Shown in pieces: positions 30,593-39,199 of a stretch of DNA of 48,374 nucleotides. The position numbers and the translations under genes were made by a program. The first letter of the stretch is position 1; the number at the start of each line of letters is the position of its first letter. The DNA is from Nocardia brasiliensis NBRC 14402 (lineage in GTDB: Bacteria > Actinomycetota > Actinomycetes > Mycobacteriales > Mycobacteriaceae). The stretch covers positions 1 to 48,374 of the forward strand of contig NZ_BAFT02000053.1 in assembly GCF_000308475.2 (NCBI RefSeq), given 5' to 3'. The notes under the pieces are model-generated. The model was not told the DNA's origin. It saw only the letters and a list, made by a program, of their open reading frames with translations, and did no database searches.

Positions 30593-32665
30593 GTGACAGA
30601 TACGGACCTGCTCGCGACACCAGGGGTGGAATCCAACCCAGCCTCGGGCGACCGCGAAAGTGACTCCGGACAGATTTCGAAGATGAGCGAACAAACCGAC
30701 GTCGCACGATCGGGGCTGACTGGAATGTTGTTGCCGCAGTTGCGCGCGCTCGCGGGGGAGCTCGGTATCCGAGGCACCTCCGGAATGCGCAAAGGTGATT
30801 TGATCGCCGCCATCAAGGAAAATCAGGCCGGAAAACCGGCGAAGGGTGAAAAGCCCGAAGGGGGACAGGCCAAGTCCGCGGTTTCCGCCAAGGCCCAAAC
30901 GTCCGGTAATACCGAAGCTCCCGCCGCCGCGCCCGCCCGGGCCGAACAGGGCACCCTCGATGTCGGCACCGCCCCGGTGAAAAAAGAGGCGCCCGCTGCC
31001 GAGGCCGCCGCACCGGCGAAGGAAAAGGAAGCTCCCGCGAACCAGGCCCCGGCCGAGAACGCGCAGCCCACCTCGAACGAGTCCGACGACTCGGGTCGCG
31101 AGGGTGGTCAGCGTGGTCGTGGTCGGCAGCGGCGCGGCCGTGACCAGGCGCGATCCGGCGGCGGCGAGGCCGCGGCCGATGCGCGTGGTGACGAGCCGAA
31201 GCAGGACTCCGAGCAGGGCGAGCGGCGCCGCGAGCGCAACCAGTCGGGCGAGCGTAACCAGTCCGGTGACCGCAACCAGTCCGGTGACCGCAACCAGTCG
31301 GGCGAGCGCAACCAGTCCGGTGACCGCAACAACCAGAACGGCAACGGCGGCAACGCGAACGGCGGCCGGAACAACGACCGCAACAACGCGCGCAACGACG
31401 ACGACGAAGAGGGCGGACGCGGCCGGCGGGGCCGGCGGTTCCGTGAGCGTCGCCGCGGGCGCGACCGCGAAACCGGTGGCGGTGGCGGCGAGGCCCGCGA
31501 GCTGGAGATCCGCGAAGACGACGTGTTGCAGCCGGTCGCGGGCATCCTCGACGTGCTGGACAACTACGCCTTCGTCCGGACCTCGGGCTACCTGGCCGGA
31601 CCGAACGACGTCTACGTCTCGATGAACCTGGTCCGCAAGAACGGCCTGCGCCGCGGTGACGCGATCACCGGTGCGGTGCGCGCCCCGCGCGACGGCGAGC
31701 AGAGCAACCAGCGGCAGAAGTTCGATCCGCTGGTGCGCCTGGACACGGTCAACGGTGGTGAGGTCGAGGCGGCCAAGCGGCGCCCCGAGTTCAGCAAGCT
31801 CACCCCGCTGTACCCGAACCAGCGTCTGCGCCTGGAGACCCAGCCGAACAAGCTGACCACCCGCGTCATCGACCTGATCATGCCGATCGGTAAGGGCCAG
31901 CGCGCCCTGATCGTCTCGCCGCCGAAGGCCGGTAAGACGACGATCATGCAGGACATCGCGAACGCGATCGCGATCAACAACCCTGAGGTCTACCTCATGG
32001 TGGTGCTGGTCGACGAGCGTCCCGAAGAGGTCACCGACATGCAGCGTTCGGTGAAGGGTGAGGTCATCGCCTCGACCTTCGACCGGCCGCCGTCAGACCA
32101 CACCTCGGTCGCCGAGCTCGCCATCGAGCGCGCCAAGCGACTGGTGGAAATGGGCAAAGACGTTGTGGTGCTGCTCGACTCGATCACTCGACTCGGGCGT
32201 GCGTACAACAACTCCTCGCCTGCGTCGGGCCGAATCCTTTCCGGTGGTGTCGATTCCACCGCGCTGTACCCGCCCAAGCGGTTCCTCGGCGCGGCGCGCA
32301 ACATCGAGAACGGCGGCTCGCTCACCATCATCGCGACCGCGATGGTGGAGACCGGATCCACCGGTGACACGGTCATCTTCGAGGAGTTCAAGGGCACCGG
32401 TAACGCGGAGCTCAAGCTGGACCGCAAGATCGCGGAACGGCGGGTGTTCCCCGCGGTGGACGTCAACCCCTCCGGCACTCGTAAGGACGAGCTACTGCTC
32501 AGCCCCGACGAGGCGGCGGTGCTGCACAAGCTGCGCCGCGTACTGTCCGGCCTGGACTCGCACCAGGCGATCGATCTGCTGATCGACCGTCTGAAGAAGT
32601 CCAAGAACAACCTCGAGTTCCTGATGCAGGTCAGCAAGACCGCGCCGGGCGCACTCGACGAATGA
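30593..32665 (+). CDS. rho: Transcription termination factor Rho with a long disordered insertion
   Basis: 690 aa from GTG 30593 (GGAAAGGA upstream); an internal ATG at 30683 is an alternative. Hexameric RNA helicase that ends transcription. Residues 45-80 are the Rho N-terminal helical domain (LLPQLRALAGELGIRGTSGMRKGDLIAAI). Residues about 85-300 are disordered: first Ala/Glu/Lys-rich, then Arg/Asn/Asp/Gly-rich with five copies of RNQSG(E/D). The cold-shock RNA-binding domain follows (ILDVLDNYAFVRTSGYL), then the ATPase core with PKAGKTT at 444-450, LVDERPEEVTDM and the arginine-finger region. The insertion makes it about 270 aa longer than E. coli Rho, a known actinobacterial trait here enriched in repeats. 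Confidence 0.97.
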   Translation: MTDTDLLATPGVESNPASGDRESDSGQISKMSEQTDVARSGLTGMLLPQLRALAGELGIRGTSGMRKGDLIAAIKENQAGKPAKGEKPEGGQAKSAVSAKAQTSGNTEAPAAAPARAEQGTLDVGTAPVKKEAPAAEAAAPAKEKEAPANQAPAENAQPTSNESDDSGREGGQRGRGRQRRGRDQARSGGGEAAADARGDEPKQDSEQGERRRERNQSGERNQSGDRNQSGDRNQSGERNQSGDRNNQNGNGGNANGGRNNDRNNARNDDDEEGGRGRRGRRFRERRRGRDRETGGGGGEARELEIREDDVLQPVAGILDVLDNYAFVRTSGYLAGPNDVYVSMNLVRKNGLRRGDAITGAVRAPRDGEQSNQRQKFDPLVRLDTVNGGEVEAAKRRPEFSKLTPLYPNQRLRLETQPNKLTTRVIDLIMPIGKGQRALIVSPPKAGKTTIMQDIANAIAINNPEVYLMVVLVDERPEEVTDMQRSVKGEVIASTFDRPPSDHTSVAELAIERAKRLVEMGKDVVVLLDSITRLGRAYNNSSPASGRILSGGVDSTALYPPKRFLGAARNIENGGSLTIIATAMVETGSTGDTVIFEEFKGTGNAELKLDRKIAERRVFPAVDVNPSGTRKDELLLSPDEAAVLHKLRRVLSGLDSHQAIDLLIDRLKKSKNNLEFLMQVSKTAPGALDE
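31235..31324 (+). repeat. Five 18-bp tandem repeats inside rho
   Basis: Five units of CGYAACCAGTCSGGYGAS (31235, 31253, 31271, 31289, 31307) encode RNQSG(E/D) at residues 215-244. They alternate between two third-base variants, which points to expansion by slippage or unequal exchange, with selection for the amino-acid sequence. Confidence 0.92.
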
Positions 32666-32944
32666 GTTCCTGAGTTGTACTGCCGAAAGGGCCTCGCCAC
32701 CGCGGGGCCCTTTCGGCGTCTGCGGGCTGAAGAACATCAGCCCGATCATGGCCGCGCCGCTGATCATGAAACCCAGAATGATCGTCGAGCCAGGCACCGC
32801 GCTCCCCTCCGGAGCGGTGTTCGTGGTCTCGACATGGACGGCGGCTTGCGGAGTCGTAGTCGGAATATCCGGCAACGCACACCAGCCGACCGCGACAGCG
32901 AGAAGCAGCAGACCGAAGATCGCGGACGCGACTCGGATGTTCAC
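32492..32944 (-). CDS. Small membrane protein whose 3' end overlaps rho antisense
   Basis: 150 aa. GTG 32944 has a strong AAGGGAG five bases upstream. The N-terminus is a signal or TM segment (VASAIFGLLLLAVAVGW), followed by a short Thr/Pro-rich loop and a second TM helix (STIILGFMISGAAMIGLMFF, about 53-72). After that the frame runs through the rho terminator and 174 bases into the 3' end of rho on the opposite strand. The first 75 residues are protein-like; the tail is antisense to a conserved gene and may be non-functional sequence. The start signal makes the gene credible. Function unknown. Confidence 0.5.
   Translation of the reverse strand: MNIRVASAIFGLLLLAVAVGWCALPDIPTTTPQAAVHVETTNTAPEGSAVPGSTIILGFMISGAAMIGLMFFSPQTPKGPRGGEALSAVQLRNSFVECARRGLADLHQELEVVLGLLQTVDQQIDRLVRVQAGQYAAQLVQHRRLVGAEQ
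32682..32717 (+). terminator. Terminator of rho
   Basis: A 16-bp stem with one T-G pair and a CACC tetraloop, beginning 16 bases after the rho stop. It lies inside the converging minus-strand reading frame at 32492-32944. Confidence 0.85.
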
Positions 32945-33344
32945 AAGTTCTCCCTTCTGTCACGGCACGCCGATGTGCACTCGACACTCGAGATGGCTTT
33001 CACGCTTTCGAGGGCTGTGCTCACGCCGCGAACCGGCCCGAGGTCTCAACTCTATGAACGTCGCTGTTCGTGTTCGTGAGTAGCGGACTACCCGACTTCA
33101 GGGTTCCTGAGACAGCGTCGATGCGCGTGCCCGAACTTCCTGGGGCGACAGTGGCGGGGGGTCTACCTAGGGCGGGAACAAACCACCCGCCCGGGGTGTT
33201 TTGGGAGCGTAGCGACAGTTCTGGCATACTGAACGGTCGTTGCGTCTGCTCACTCGAGCAGACCTCCCGCCTAAGTCGGCTCCGGTTCACGTTCCCGCGA
33301 TTCCGCGCGTGAGCGACCCGGCGGCCAATATCGAGAGGACACCC
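32945..33344. other. Intergenic region between the small membrane gene and rpmE (400 bp)
   Basis: No convincing gene is seen. A hairpin GGGCGGG/CCCGCCC with a 9-nt loop (33170-33192), followed by GGGGTGTTTT, looks like a terminator or attenuator. A candidate rpmE promoter follows: TTGGGA (33201-33206), 18 bases, CATACT (33225-33230). The spacer contains GGGAGCGTAGCGAC, similar to the core of the 81-bp repeat near lysA. AAGGGAG next to 32945 serves the minus-strand gene. Confidence 0.5.
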
Positions 33345-33581
33345 ATGAAGGCAGGAATCCACCCGACGTATGTCGACACCACGGTCGTCTGTGGTTGCGG
33401 CAACACCTTCCAGACTCGCAGCACCAAGGAGTCGGGACACATCACCGTCGAGGTCTGCTCGCAGTGCCACCCGTTCTACACCGGCAAGCAGAAGATCCTC
33501 GACACCGGTGGCCGCGTGGCCCGCTTCGAGGCGCGCTACGGCAAGCGGGCCGGCAAGAAGGCCGACTCCGACGCCAAATAG
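33345..33581 (+). CDS. rpmE: 50S ribosomal protein L31, zinc-binding form
   Basis: 78 aa. ATG 33345 has GAGAGGA eight bases upstream. The sequence MKAGIHPTYVDTTVVCGCGNTF, split by TRSTKESG, and VEVCSQCHPFYTGKQK define L31. The CxC and CxxC pairs form the zinc site of the C+ paralogue, which zinc-starved cells replace by a Cys-free copy elsewhere. The C-terminal Lys/Arg-rich tail (RYGKRAGKKADSDAK) contacts rRNA. Its place between rho and prfA is conserved in actinobacteria. Confidence 0.97.
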   Translation: MKAGIHPTYVDTTVVCGCGNTFQTRSTKESGHITVEVCSQCHPFYTGKQKILDTGGRVARFEARYGKRAGKKADSDAK

Positions 33582-33589
33582 CTTCCTCG

Positions 33590-33625
33590 CCGACGCCCGG
33601 TCCTGCGCTGCAGGCCGGGCGTCGG
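33590..33625 (+). terminator. Hairpin between rpmE and prfA
   Basis: Stem CCGACGCCCGG/CCGGGCGTCGG (11 bp) extended by CCTG/CAGG after a single T bulge, loop CGCTG. It lies eight bases after rpmE and could reduce read-through into prfA, so that the ribosomal protein is made in excess over the release factor. Confidence 0.75.
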
Positions 33626-33669
33626 TGCTTTGTGAGGGGGACAGGGAAACTAGAGAAGGAAGCGAAGCT

Positions 33670-34740
33670 GTGACGCAACCGTCCGCGATCGACGACATTC
33701 TGGCCGAGCACGCCGGCCTGGAAACGCAGCTGTCCGATCCGGCGCTGCACAACGATCCGGGCGCCGCGCGCCGGGTCGGCAAGCGGTTCGCCGAGCTCGC
33801 GCCGATCATGGCGACCTACACCAAGCTGAAGTCCGCGCGCGAGGATCTGGCCGCCGCGCAGGAACTCGCCGCCGACGACGCGGCGTTCGCCGCCGAGGTC
33901 CCCGACCTGGAACGCCAGGTCGGTGAGCTGGAGCAGGCGCTGGCCGATCTGCTCGCGCCGCGTGACCCGCACGACGGCGACGACGTGGTGCTCGAGGTGA
34001 AATCCGGTGAGGGCGGCGAGGAATCGGCGCTGTTCGCCTCCGATCTGGCCCGCATGTACGTCCGCTACGCGGAGCGGCACGGCTGGAAGGTCGAGATCCT
34101 CGACGTCACCGTGTCCGATCTCGGCGGCTACAAGGACGCGACGCTCTCGATCAAGAGCCGCGATGCCGCGCGCGACGGCGTGTGGTCCCGGTTCAAGTTC
34201 GAAGGCGGCGTGCATCGCGTGCAGCGGGTGCCGGTGACCGAGTCGCAGGGCCGGATCCACACCTCCGCCGCGGGCGTGCTGATCTACCCCGAGCCCGACG
34301 AGGTGGAAGAGGTGCAGATCGACGAGAGCGACCTGCGCGTCGACGTCTACCGGTCCTCCGGCAAGGGTGGTCAGGGCGTCAACACCACCGACTCCGCGGT
34401 CCGGCTCACCCACCTGCCCACCGGCATCGTGGTGACCTGCCAGAACGAGCGTTCGCAGCTGCAGAACAAGGCCCGCGCCATGCAGGTGCTGGCCGCCCGG
34501 TTGCAGGCGCTCGCCGAGGAGCAGGCCGACCAGGAGGCGGCGGCGGGCCGAGCCAGCCAGATTCGCACGGTCGACCGTTCCGAGCGCATCCGCACCTACA
34601 ACTTCCCGGAGAACCGGATCACCGACCATCGCATCGGCTTCAAGGCGCACAACCTGGACTCGGTGCTGGACGGCGACCTGGACGCGCTGCTGGACGCGCT
34701 CGGCAAGGCGGATCGCGAGGCCCGAATGGCCGCGGAATAA
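33670..34740 (+). CDS. prfA: Peptide chain release factor 1
   Basis: 356 aa from GTG 33670, with AGAAGGA ten bases upstream. It reads UAA and UAG and releases the finished protein. The GGQ motif is at residues 233-235 (SGKGGQGVNTTDSAVRLTH) and the codon-recognition tripeptide is PVT in RVPVTESQGRIH. The N-terminal coiled coil and the C-terminal SERIRTYNFPENRITDHRIG are typical. The gene for the methyltransferase that modifies the GGQ glutamine (prmC) follows 25 bp downstream. Confidence 0.97.
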   Translation: MTQPSAIDDILAEHAGLETQLSDPALHNDPGAARRVGKRFAELAPIMATYTKLKSAREDLAAAQELAADDAAFAAEVPDLERQVGELEQALADLLAPRDPHDGDDVVLEVKSGEGGEESALFASDLARMYVRYAERHGWKVEILDVTVSDLGGYKDATLSIKSRDAARDGVWSRFKFEGGVHRVQRVPVTESQGRIHTSAAGVLIYPEPDEVEEVQIDESDLRVDVYRSSGKGGQGVNTTDSAVRLTHLPTGIVVTCQNERSQLQNKARAMQVLAARLQALAEEQADQEAAAGRASQIRTVDRSERIRTYNFPENRITDHRIGFKAHNLDSVLDGDLDALLDALGKADREARMAAE

Positions 34741-34765
34741 CGAGCTTTCGGGCAGAGTTCGCGAG

Positions 34766-35641
34766 ATGTCCACGACCAGAGTGGCGTTGCGCCCCGCCAT
34801 CAACGATGCCGTCGCGGCGTTGCGGGCGGCGGGGGTGCACAGCCCGCAAGCCGACGCCGAACACCTTGCCGCGCATGTGCTCGGTGTGCAGCGCAGCCGG
34901 TTGCTGATGACGCCGCTCATCACCCCGGGGGAGCTGGCCGAGTACCGCGCGCTGGTCGCGCGGCGGGCGGAGCGAATTCCGTTGCAACACTTGACCGGAA
35001 CCGCGGCGATGGGCGATATCGACCTGGCGGTCGGGCCCGGTGTCTTCGTACCGCGGCCCGAGACCGAGCTGCTGTTCGCCTGGGCGCTGGCGCAATTGGC
35101 GGCGCTGCCGCATGGCCACGCGCCGATCGTCGTCGATCTGTGCACGGGTTCCGGCGCGCTCGCGTTGGCCATCGCGCATGCCCGGCCCGACGCGGTGGTC
35201 CATGCCGTCGAACTCGATCCGGCCGCGCTGCGGTGGGTCCGGCGCAACGCCGATCAGCGCGGCGCCGACGGGGACACCCCGATCGTCCTGCACGCCGCCG
35301 ACGTCACGGATCCGAACCTGCTGCGCGAGCTGGACGGCCGCGTCGACGTCGTGGTGTCCAACCCGCCCTACATCCCCGAGGGTGCACAACTCGATCCGGA
35401 AGTGGGCGACCACGACCCGCACCTGGCCCTGTTCGGCGGTCCGGACGGCCTGGACGTCATCCGCGGCATGCTGCCCACCATCGTCCGCCTGCTGCGTCCC
35501 GGCGGCAGCACAGCTATCGAACACGACGACGCGAACGGGTCCGACCTGGCCGCGCTGCTCGCCGCCGCCGATTTCGCCGACATCGTCGAGCATCCGGACT
35601 TAGCGGGCAAACCACGCTTCGTCGCCGCAAATCGCCCCTGA
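34766..35641 (+). CDS. prmC: Peptide chain release factor N5-glutamine methyltransferase
   Basis: 291 aa. It methylates the glutamine of the GGQ motif in release factors using S-adenosylmethionine. The N-terminal helical domain binds the release factor. The SAM domain has VFVPRPETELLF, VVDLCTGSGALALAIAH and the glutamine-holding NPPY at residues 199-202. The gene follows prfA, its substrate's gene, and starts 25 bp after it. The ribosome-binding site is weak. Confidence 0.96.
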   Translation: MSTTRVALRPAINDAVAALRAAGVHSPQADAEHLAAHVLGVQRSRLLMTPLITPGELAEYRALVARRAERIPLQHLTGTAAMGDIDLAVGPGVFVPRPETELLFAWALAQLAALPHGHAPIVVDLCTGSGALALAIAHARPDAVVHAVELDPAALRWVRRNADQRGADGDTPIVLHAADVTDPNLLRELDGRVDVVVSNPPYIPEGAQLDPEVGDHDPHLALFGGPDGLDVIRGMLPTIVRLLRPGGSTAIEHDDANGSDLAALLAAADFADIVEHPDLAGKPRFVAANRP

Positions 35642-35679
35642 AAGGTGGTCGGGGCGAGCCCGCGTGACAGGATGGTCCG

Positions 35680-36345
35680 GTGAGTACCGTCTACGACTGC
35701 GCGGATCCCGACCTGCGCGCCGCCGGACTGACCGCAGCCACCAGCGCGCTGAAATCCGGCCGGCTGGTCGTGCTGCCGACCGACACGCTCTACGGTCTGG
35801 CCGCGGACGCCTTCGATGCCACCGCGGTGAGTTCGCTGCTCGCGGCCAAGCGCCGCGGCAGAGACATGCCGGTGCCGGTCCTGGTCGGTTCCTGGCACAC
35901 CATCGACGGCCTGGTCTTCTCGGTGCGCCCGCAGGCGCGGGAGCTGATCCGGGCGTTCTGGCCCGGCGGCCTGAGTCTCGTTGTGCAGCAAGCGCCTTCG
36001 CTTGCCTGGGATCTCGGCGACACCCGCGGCACGGTGATGCTGCGAATGCCGTTGCACCCGGTCGCCCTCGACCTGCTGCGCGAGGTCGGCCCGCTGGCCG
36101 TCTCCAGCGCCAACGTGTCCGGGCAGCCGCCCGCCAAGACCGCCGCGGAGGCCCGCGAGCAACTCGGCGACCTCGTGGGCACCTACCTCGACGGCGGGCC
36201 CGCCGCGCACGCCGTCGCCTCCACCATCGTCGACCTGACCGCCGATCAACCGCGCGTGCTGCGCGAGGGTGCCGTATCGATCGGCGATATCGCCGACGTC
36301 CTCGGCATGTCGCCGGAGGCGCTGTCCAGCGCCTCCATCCGATGA
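35680..36345 (+). CDS. L-threonylcarbamoyladenylate synthase (Sua5/YrdC type)
   Basis: 221 aa from GTG 35680. It makes threonylcarbamoyl-AMP for t6A37 of ANN-decoding tRNAs. The YrdC domain is complete: GRLVVLPTDTLYGLAADAF, AAKRRGRDMPVPVLV, FWPGGLSLVVQQ, LRMPLHPVALDLL and AVSSANVSGQPPAKTA. CAGGAT ends six bases before the GTG, so a leaderless message is possible. The length of 221 aa means the C-terminal Sua5 domain is absent; the mycobacterial counterpart at the same locus is of similar size. Confidence 0.94.
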   Translation: MSTVYDCADPDLRAAGLTAATSALKSGRLVVLPTDTLYGLAADAFDATAVSSLLAAKRRGRDMPVPVLVGSWHTIDGLVFSVRPQARELIRAFWPGGLSLVVQQAPSLAWDLGDTRGTVMLRMPLHPVALDLLREVGPLAVSSANVSGQPPAKTAAEAREQLGDLVGTYLDGGPAAHAVASTIVDLTADQPRVLREGAVSIGDIADVLGMSPEALSSASIR

Positions 36346-36397
36346 TCGATCAGGCGCCGGCGCGAATGGGTGACCCGATGCTCGGGCGGTGCCGCGG

Positions 36398-37555
36398 ATG
36401 ACCGGTTCCGGTGCGGTGGTCCCGCTGCGGGAGCTGCTGCTCGTCCTGCTCATCTCCGCGGTGATCACCTTCCTCGCCACCGGCGGAATCCGCACGCTCG
36501 CCATCGGTTTCGGCGCCGTGGCGGTGCCGCGGGAACGCGACGTGCACGTCAAGCCGATCCCGCGGATGGGCGGCGTCGGCATTTACGTCGGGGTGGTCGG
36601 CGCGATGCTGTTCGCGCATCAATTGCCCGCGCTGCGAAGGGGTTTCGACTACAGCCCGAACATTCCGGCGGCGGTGCTGGTGGCCGCGACGATCATCGTG
36701 GCGGTCGGCATCGTGGACGACCGCTGGGGCCTGGACGCGCTCACCAAGTTCGCCGGGCAGGTGACCGCCGCCGGTGTGATGGCCGTGATGGGGCTGAGCT
36801 GGTACAGCATCTACAACCCGTTCAACAACACCACGGTGTTCCTGGACGCGCTGCAGGGCGGCCTGGTCACCGTCGCGGTGACCGTCACGCTGGTGAACGC
36901 GATGAACTTCGTCGACGGCCTGGACGGATTGGCGGCCGGGCTCGGCCTGATCGCGGCCATCGCGGTGTTCGTGTTCTCGCTCGGCCTGATGAACGAGCAG
37001 GGCGGTTCGGTGGACACCTACCCGCCCGCCCTGCTGGCCGCCGCGCTGGCGGGCGCCTGCCTGGGCTTCCTGCCGCACAATTTCCAGCCGGCCCGGATCT
37101 TCATGGGCGACTCGGGCTCGATGCTGATCGGGCTGGTGCTGGCCGCGGTCTCGACCAGCGCGTCCGGGCGCATCCCGCTGCAGGGTTTCGGCCCGCGCGA
37201 CATCGTCGGCCTGCTGTCGCCGCTGCTGCTGGTCGGCGCGGTGATGTTCATTCCGGTGCTGGATCTGGTGCTGGCCATCGTGCGCCGGGTGCGCGCGGGT
37301 GTGAGTTTCTCCACTCCGGACAAGATGCACCTGCACCATCGGCTGCTGCAGATCGGGCATTCGCACCGGAGGGTGGTGTTGCTCATCTATTTGTGGGTCG
37401 GCATCCTCGCGTTCGGCGCCGTCGGCACCGCGCTGATGGACCGGCGCCTGGTCATCCTGCTGATGGCGGGCGGCTTGGTGTTCGCCCTGGTGGTGACCGC
37501 GATCCCCGGCCTGCGGCGCGGGGAGGAAGCCGAGCACCATCCGCCCTCCGGGTAA
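36398..37555 (+). CDS. wecA: Undecaprenyl/decaprenyl-phosphate N-acetylglucosaminyl-1-phosphate transferase
   Basis: 385 aa with about eleven TM helices. It transfers GlcNAc-1-phosphate from UDP-GlcNAc to the polyprenyl phosphate carrier, starting synthesis of the linker that joins arabinogalactan to peptidoglycan in mycolate bacteria. Active-site motifs are VGIVDDRWGLD (DDxxG), NFVDGLDGLAAG, FMGDSGS and the cytoplasmic HLHHRLL. ATG 36398 is preferred to the GTG at 36389. The C-terminus is cytoplasmic and hydrophilic. The gene lies directly before the ATP synthase operon, as in mycobacteria. Confidence 0.94.
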   Translation: MTGSGAVVPLRELLLVLLISAVITFLATGGIRTLAIGFGAVAVPRERDVHVKPIPRMGGVGIYVGVVGAMLFAHQLPALRRGFDYSPNIPAAVLVAATIIVAVGIVDDRWGLDALTKFAGQVTAAGVMAVMGLSWYSIYNPFNNTTVFLDALQGGLVTVAVTVTLVNAMNFVDGLDGLAAGLGLIAAIAVFVFSLGLMNEQGGSVDTYPPALLAAALAGACLGFLPHNFQPARIFMGDSGSMLIGLVLAAVSTSASGRIPLQGFGPRDIVGLLSPLLLVGAVMFIPVLDLVLAIVRRVRAGVSFSTPDKMHLHHRLLQIGHSHRRVVLLIYLWVGILAFGAVGTALMDRRLVILLMAGGLVFALVVTAIPGLRRGEEAEHHPPSG

Positions 37556-37558
37556 GGT
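37553..37558 (+). promoter_or_regulatory. -10 box over the wecA stop, for the AtpI-like gene
   Basis: TAAGGT, whose first three bases are the wecA stop codon, ends eight bases before GTG 37567. No ribosome-binding site intervenes, so this may start a leaderless message for the atp operon. Confidence 0.4.
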
Positions 37559-37566
37559 TTGCAGGC

Positions 37567-38022
37567 GTGAGCTTTGTTCCTACCCCTGTTCCCGGTCCGG
37601 ACGCCCCGCTGAAGGCGGCGCTGCGCTACGGCTTGATCGGGCTGGGTGTGCTGGTCGTGCTCGCCGTCGCGATCGCCACGGCGGTCGCCGGCGTGCCCGG
37701 CCTGTGGGGTGCGCTGCTCGGTGCGGCCATCGGCGGTGGCTTCATCCTGACCACGGCCGCCGTGGTGTTGTTCGGCGCGAAATTGCCGCCGACCACCGCG
37801 GGCATGGTGATGCTGGCCAGCTGGGTCGGCAAAATGCTGGTTGCCCTGATCGTTATAGCGATCTTGAATCAATTCGCCTTTTATGACCGGATCGCGCTGT
37901 TCCTGACCGTTGTCGGAGCGCTGGTAATCGTGCTCGGCGCGGAGACGTACGGCGTTCTGCGACAGAAGGTGCCGTACGTGACGGTGCCCGATGTGCCGAG
38001 CGACACAGCTACCGGCGAGTAA
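37567..38022 (+). CDS. atpI: AtpI-like ATP synthase assembly protein
   Basis: 151 aa from GTG 37567. Four TM helices in two pairs (ALRYGLIGLGVLVVLAVAIA, GALLGAAIGGGFILTTAAVVL, MVMLASWVGKMLVALIVIAIL, IALFLTVVGALVIVLGAETY) with a cytoplasmic C-terminus. AtpI helps assemble the c-ring in other bacteria. The sequence is weakly conserved; the assignment rests on topology and position just before atpB. It corresponds in place to the small membrane protein found before atpB in mycobacteria. Confidence 0.75.
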   Translation: MSFVPTPVPGPDAPLKAALRYGLIGLGVLVVLAVAIATAVAGVPGLWGALLGAAIGGGFILTTAAVVLFGAKLPPTTAGMVMLASWVGKMLVALIVIAILNQFAFYDRIALFLTVVGALVIVLGAETYGVLRQKVPYVTVPDVPSDTATGE

Positions 38023-38275
38023 TAACCGCCACCCCCCTACACGCTGTCGTAGATAACTTGGTAAAGTGTTGGTAAGCAAGCTGCCAAGCGAAGGGTGGTC
38101 ACCCCGACCGCCCCGAGTGACGCTATGCTTACTGCCGTGCCGGGCTCCGAGGGGTTCCGGTTCTGCATGTCGACGATGTCGCCGACACACGTACAGACGC
38201 CAGGTGGAATCCCAACCCGCCGCACAGCTGCTGACGAATTTCGAGCCGACCTGAGTCGACCCAAATTGATCGTCA

Positions 38276-39124
38276 ATGTCCGATCGAACCGCGGGATCAA
38301 CCGAACCCACGGCCCGAACACGGGAGAGAACGCTGAGCGTCACCACTTTGGCGGGCGAGTTCCACGCGCCATCGCTAACCGACTTCTTCCCTCCAGCGCT
38401 GCTGTTCGAGGGTACGCCGTTCGAACTCGATCGTTTGATGGCGATCCGGCTTCTGATGACCGGTGTCCTGATTGTCGTGATGATGCTCGCTTTTCGCAAT
38501 CCGCGTCTCATCCCGCGCGGGTTGCAGAACGTCGCGGAAACCGGTCTGGTCTTCGTCAAGGAACAGATTTGCGACGAAGTTTTGGGCAAGGAATCCGGAC
38601 GTAAGTTCTTCCCGCTCATCGCGACCATCTTCTTCGCGGTCCTGTTCCTGAACTTCTCCGGTGTCATTCCCGGATTGAACATCTCGTCGAACGCTCGAAT
38701 CGGCATGCCGCTGGTCCTGGCCGTCATCGCGTACGTCGCCTTCAACTACGTCGGCATCAAAAAGTACGGATTCTTTACGTACCTGCGTAGCAGCATCGTG
38801 GTACCGAATGTGCCCCCTGCGCTCCACGTACTGCTGATTCCGATCGAGTTCGTCTCGACCTTCATCCTGCGTCCGTTCACGCTGACCGTCCGACTCATGG
38901 CGAACATGCTGGCCGGACATATCATGTTGGTGCTGTTCTTCAGTGCTACCTGGTTCTTCTTGTTCGACGCCGTCGCGTGGATGAAAGTGTTCTCGCCCTT
39001 CTCGCTCCTCGCGGGATTCGCGTTCACTCTCTTCGAGCTGTTGGTCATCTTCCTGCAGGCCTATGTGTTTGCGCTGCTGACCGCCGTTTACATCGGACTC
39101 GCACAACACGCAGATTCACACTGA
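38276..39124 (+). CDS. atpB: ATP synthase Fo subunit a
   Basis: 282 aa from ATG 38276. Proton channel of Fo. The essential arginine is Arg206 in RPFTLTVRLMANMLAGH. Other features are IPGLNISSNARIGMPL and the C-terminal helix with FELLVIFLQAYVFALL. The first 20 residues are hydrophilic and unlike other AtpB starts. The ATG lacks a ribosome-binding site, whereas GGGAGA stands five to six bases before a CTG at 38333 that would begin LSVTTLAGEFHAPSL. The true start is therefore uncertain. The 250 bp upstream have two TTGGTAA repeats and TATGCT (38124-38129), possible promoter parts. Confidence 0.93.
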   Translation: MSDRTAGSTEPTARTRERTLSVTTLAGEFHAPSLTDFFPPALLFEGTPFELDRLMAIRLLMTGVLIVVMMLAFRNPRLIPRGLQNVAETGLVFVKEQICDEVLGKESGRKFFPLIATIFFAVLFLNFSGVIPGLNISSNARIGMPLVLAVIAYVAFNYVGIKKYGFFTYLRSSIVVPNVPPALHVLLIPIEFVSTFILRPFTLTVRLMANMLAGHIMLVLFFSATWFFLFDAVAWMKVFSPFSLLAGFAFTLFELLVIFLQAYVFALLTAVYIGLAQHADSH

Positions 39125-39199
39125 CCTGCCTGACCGAACGTTAAACCTGCTACACCTCGTCGACCGGCGGGTGTGCAACAGAAAGGGAATGGAAGACTC

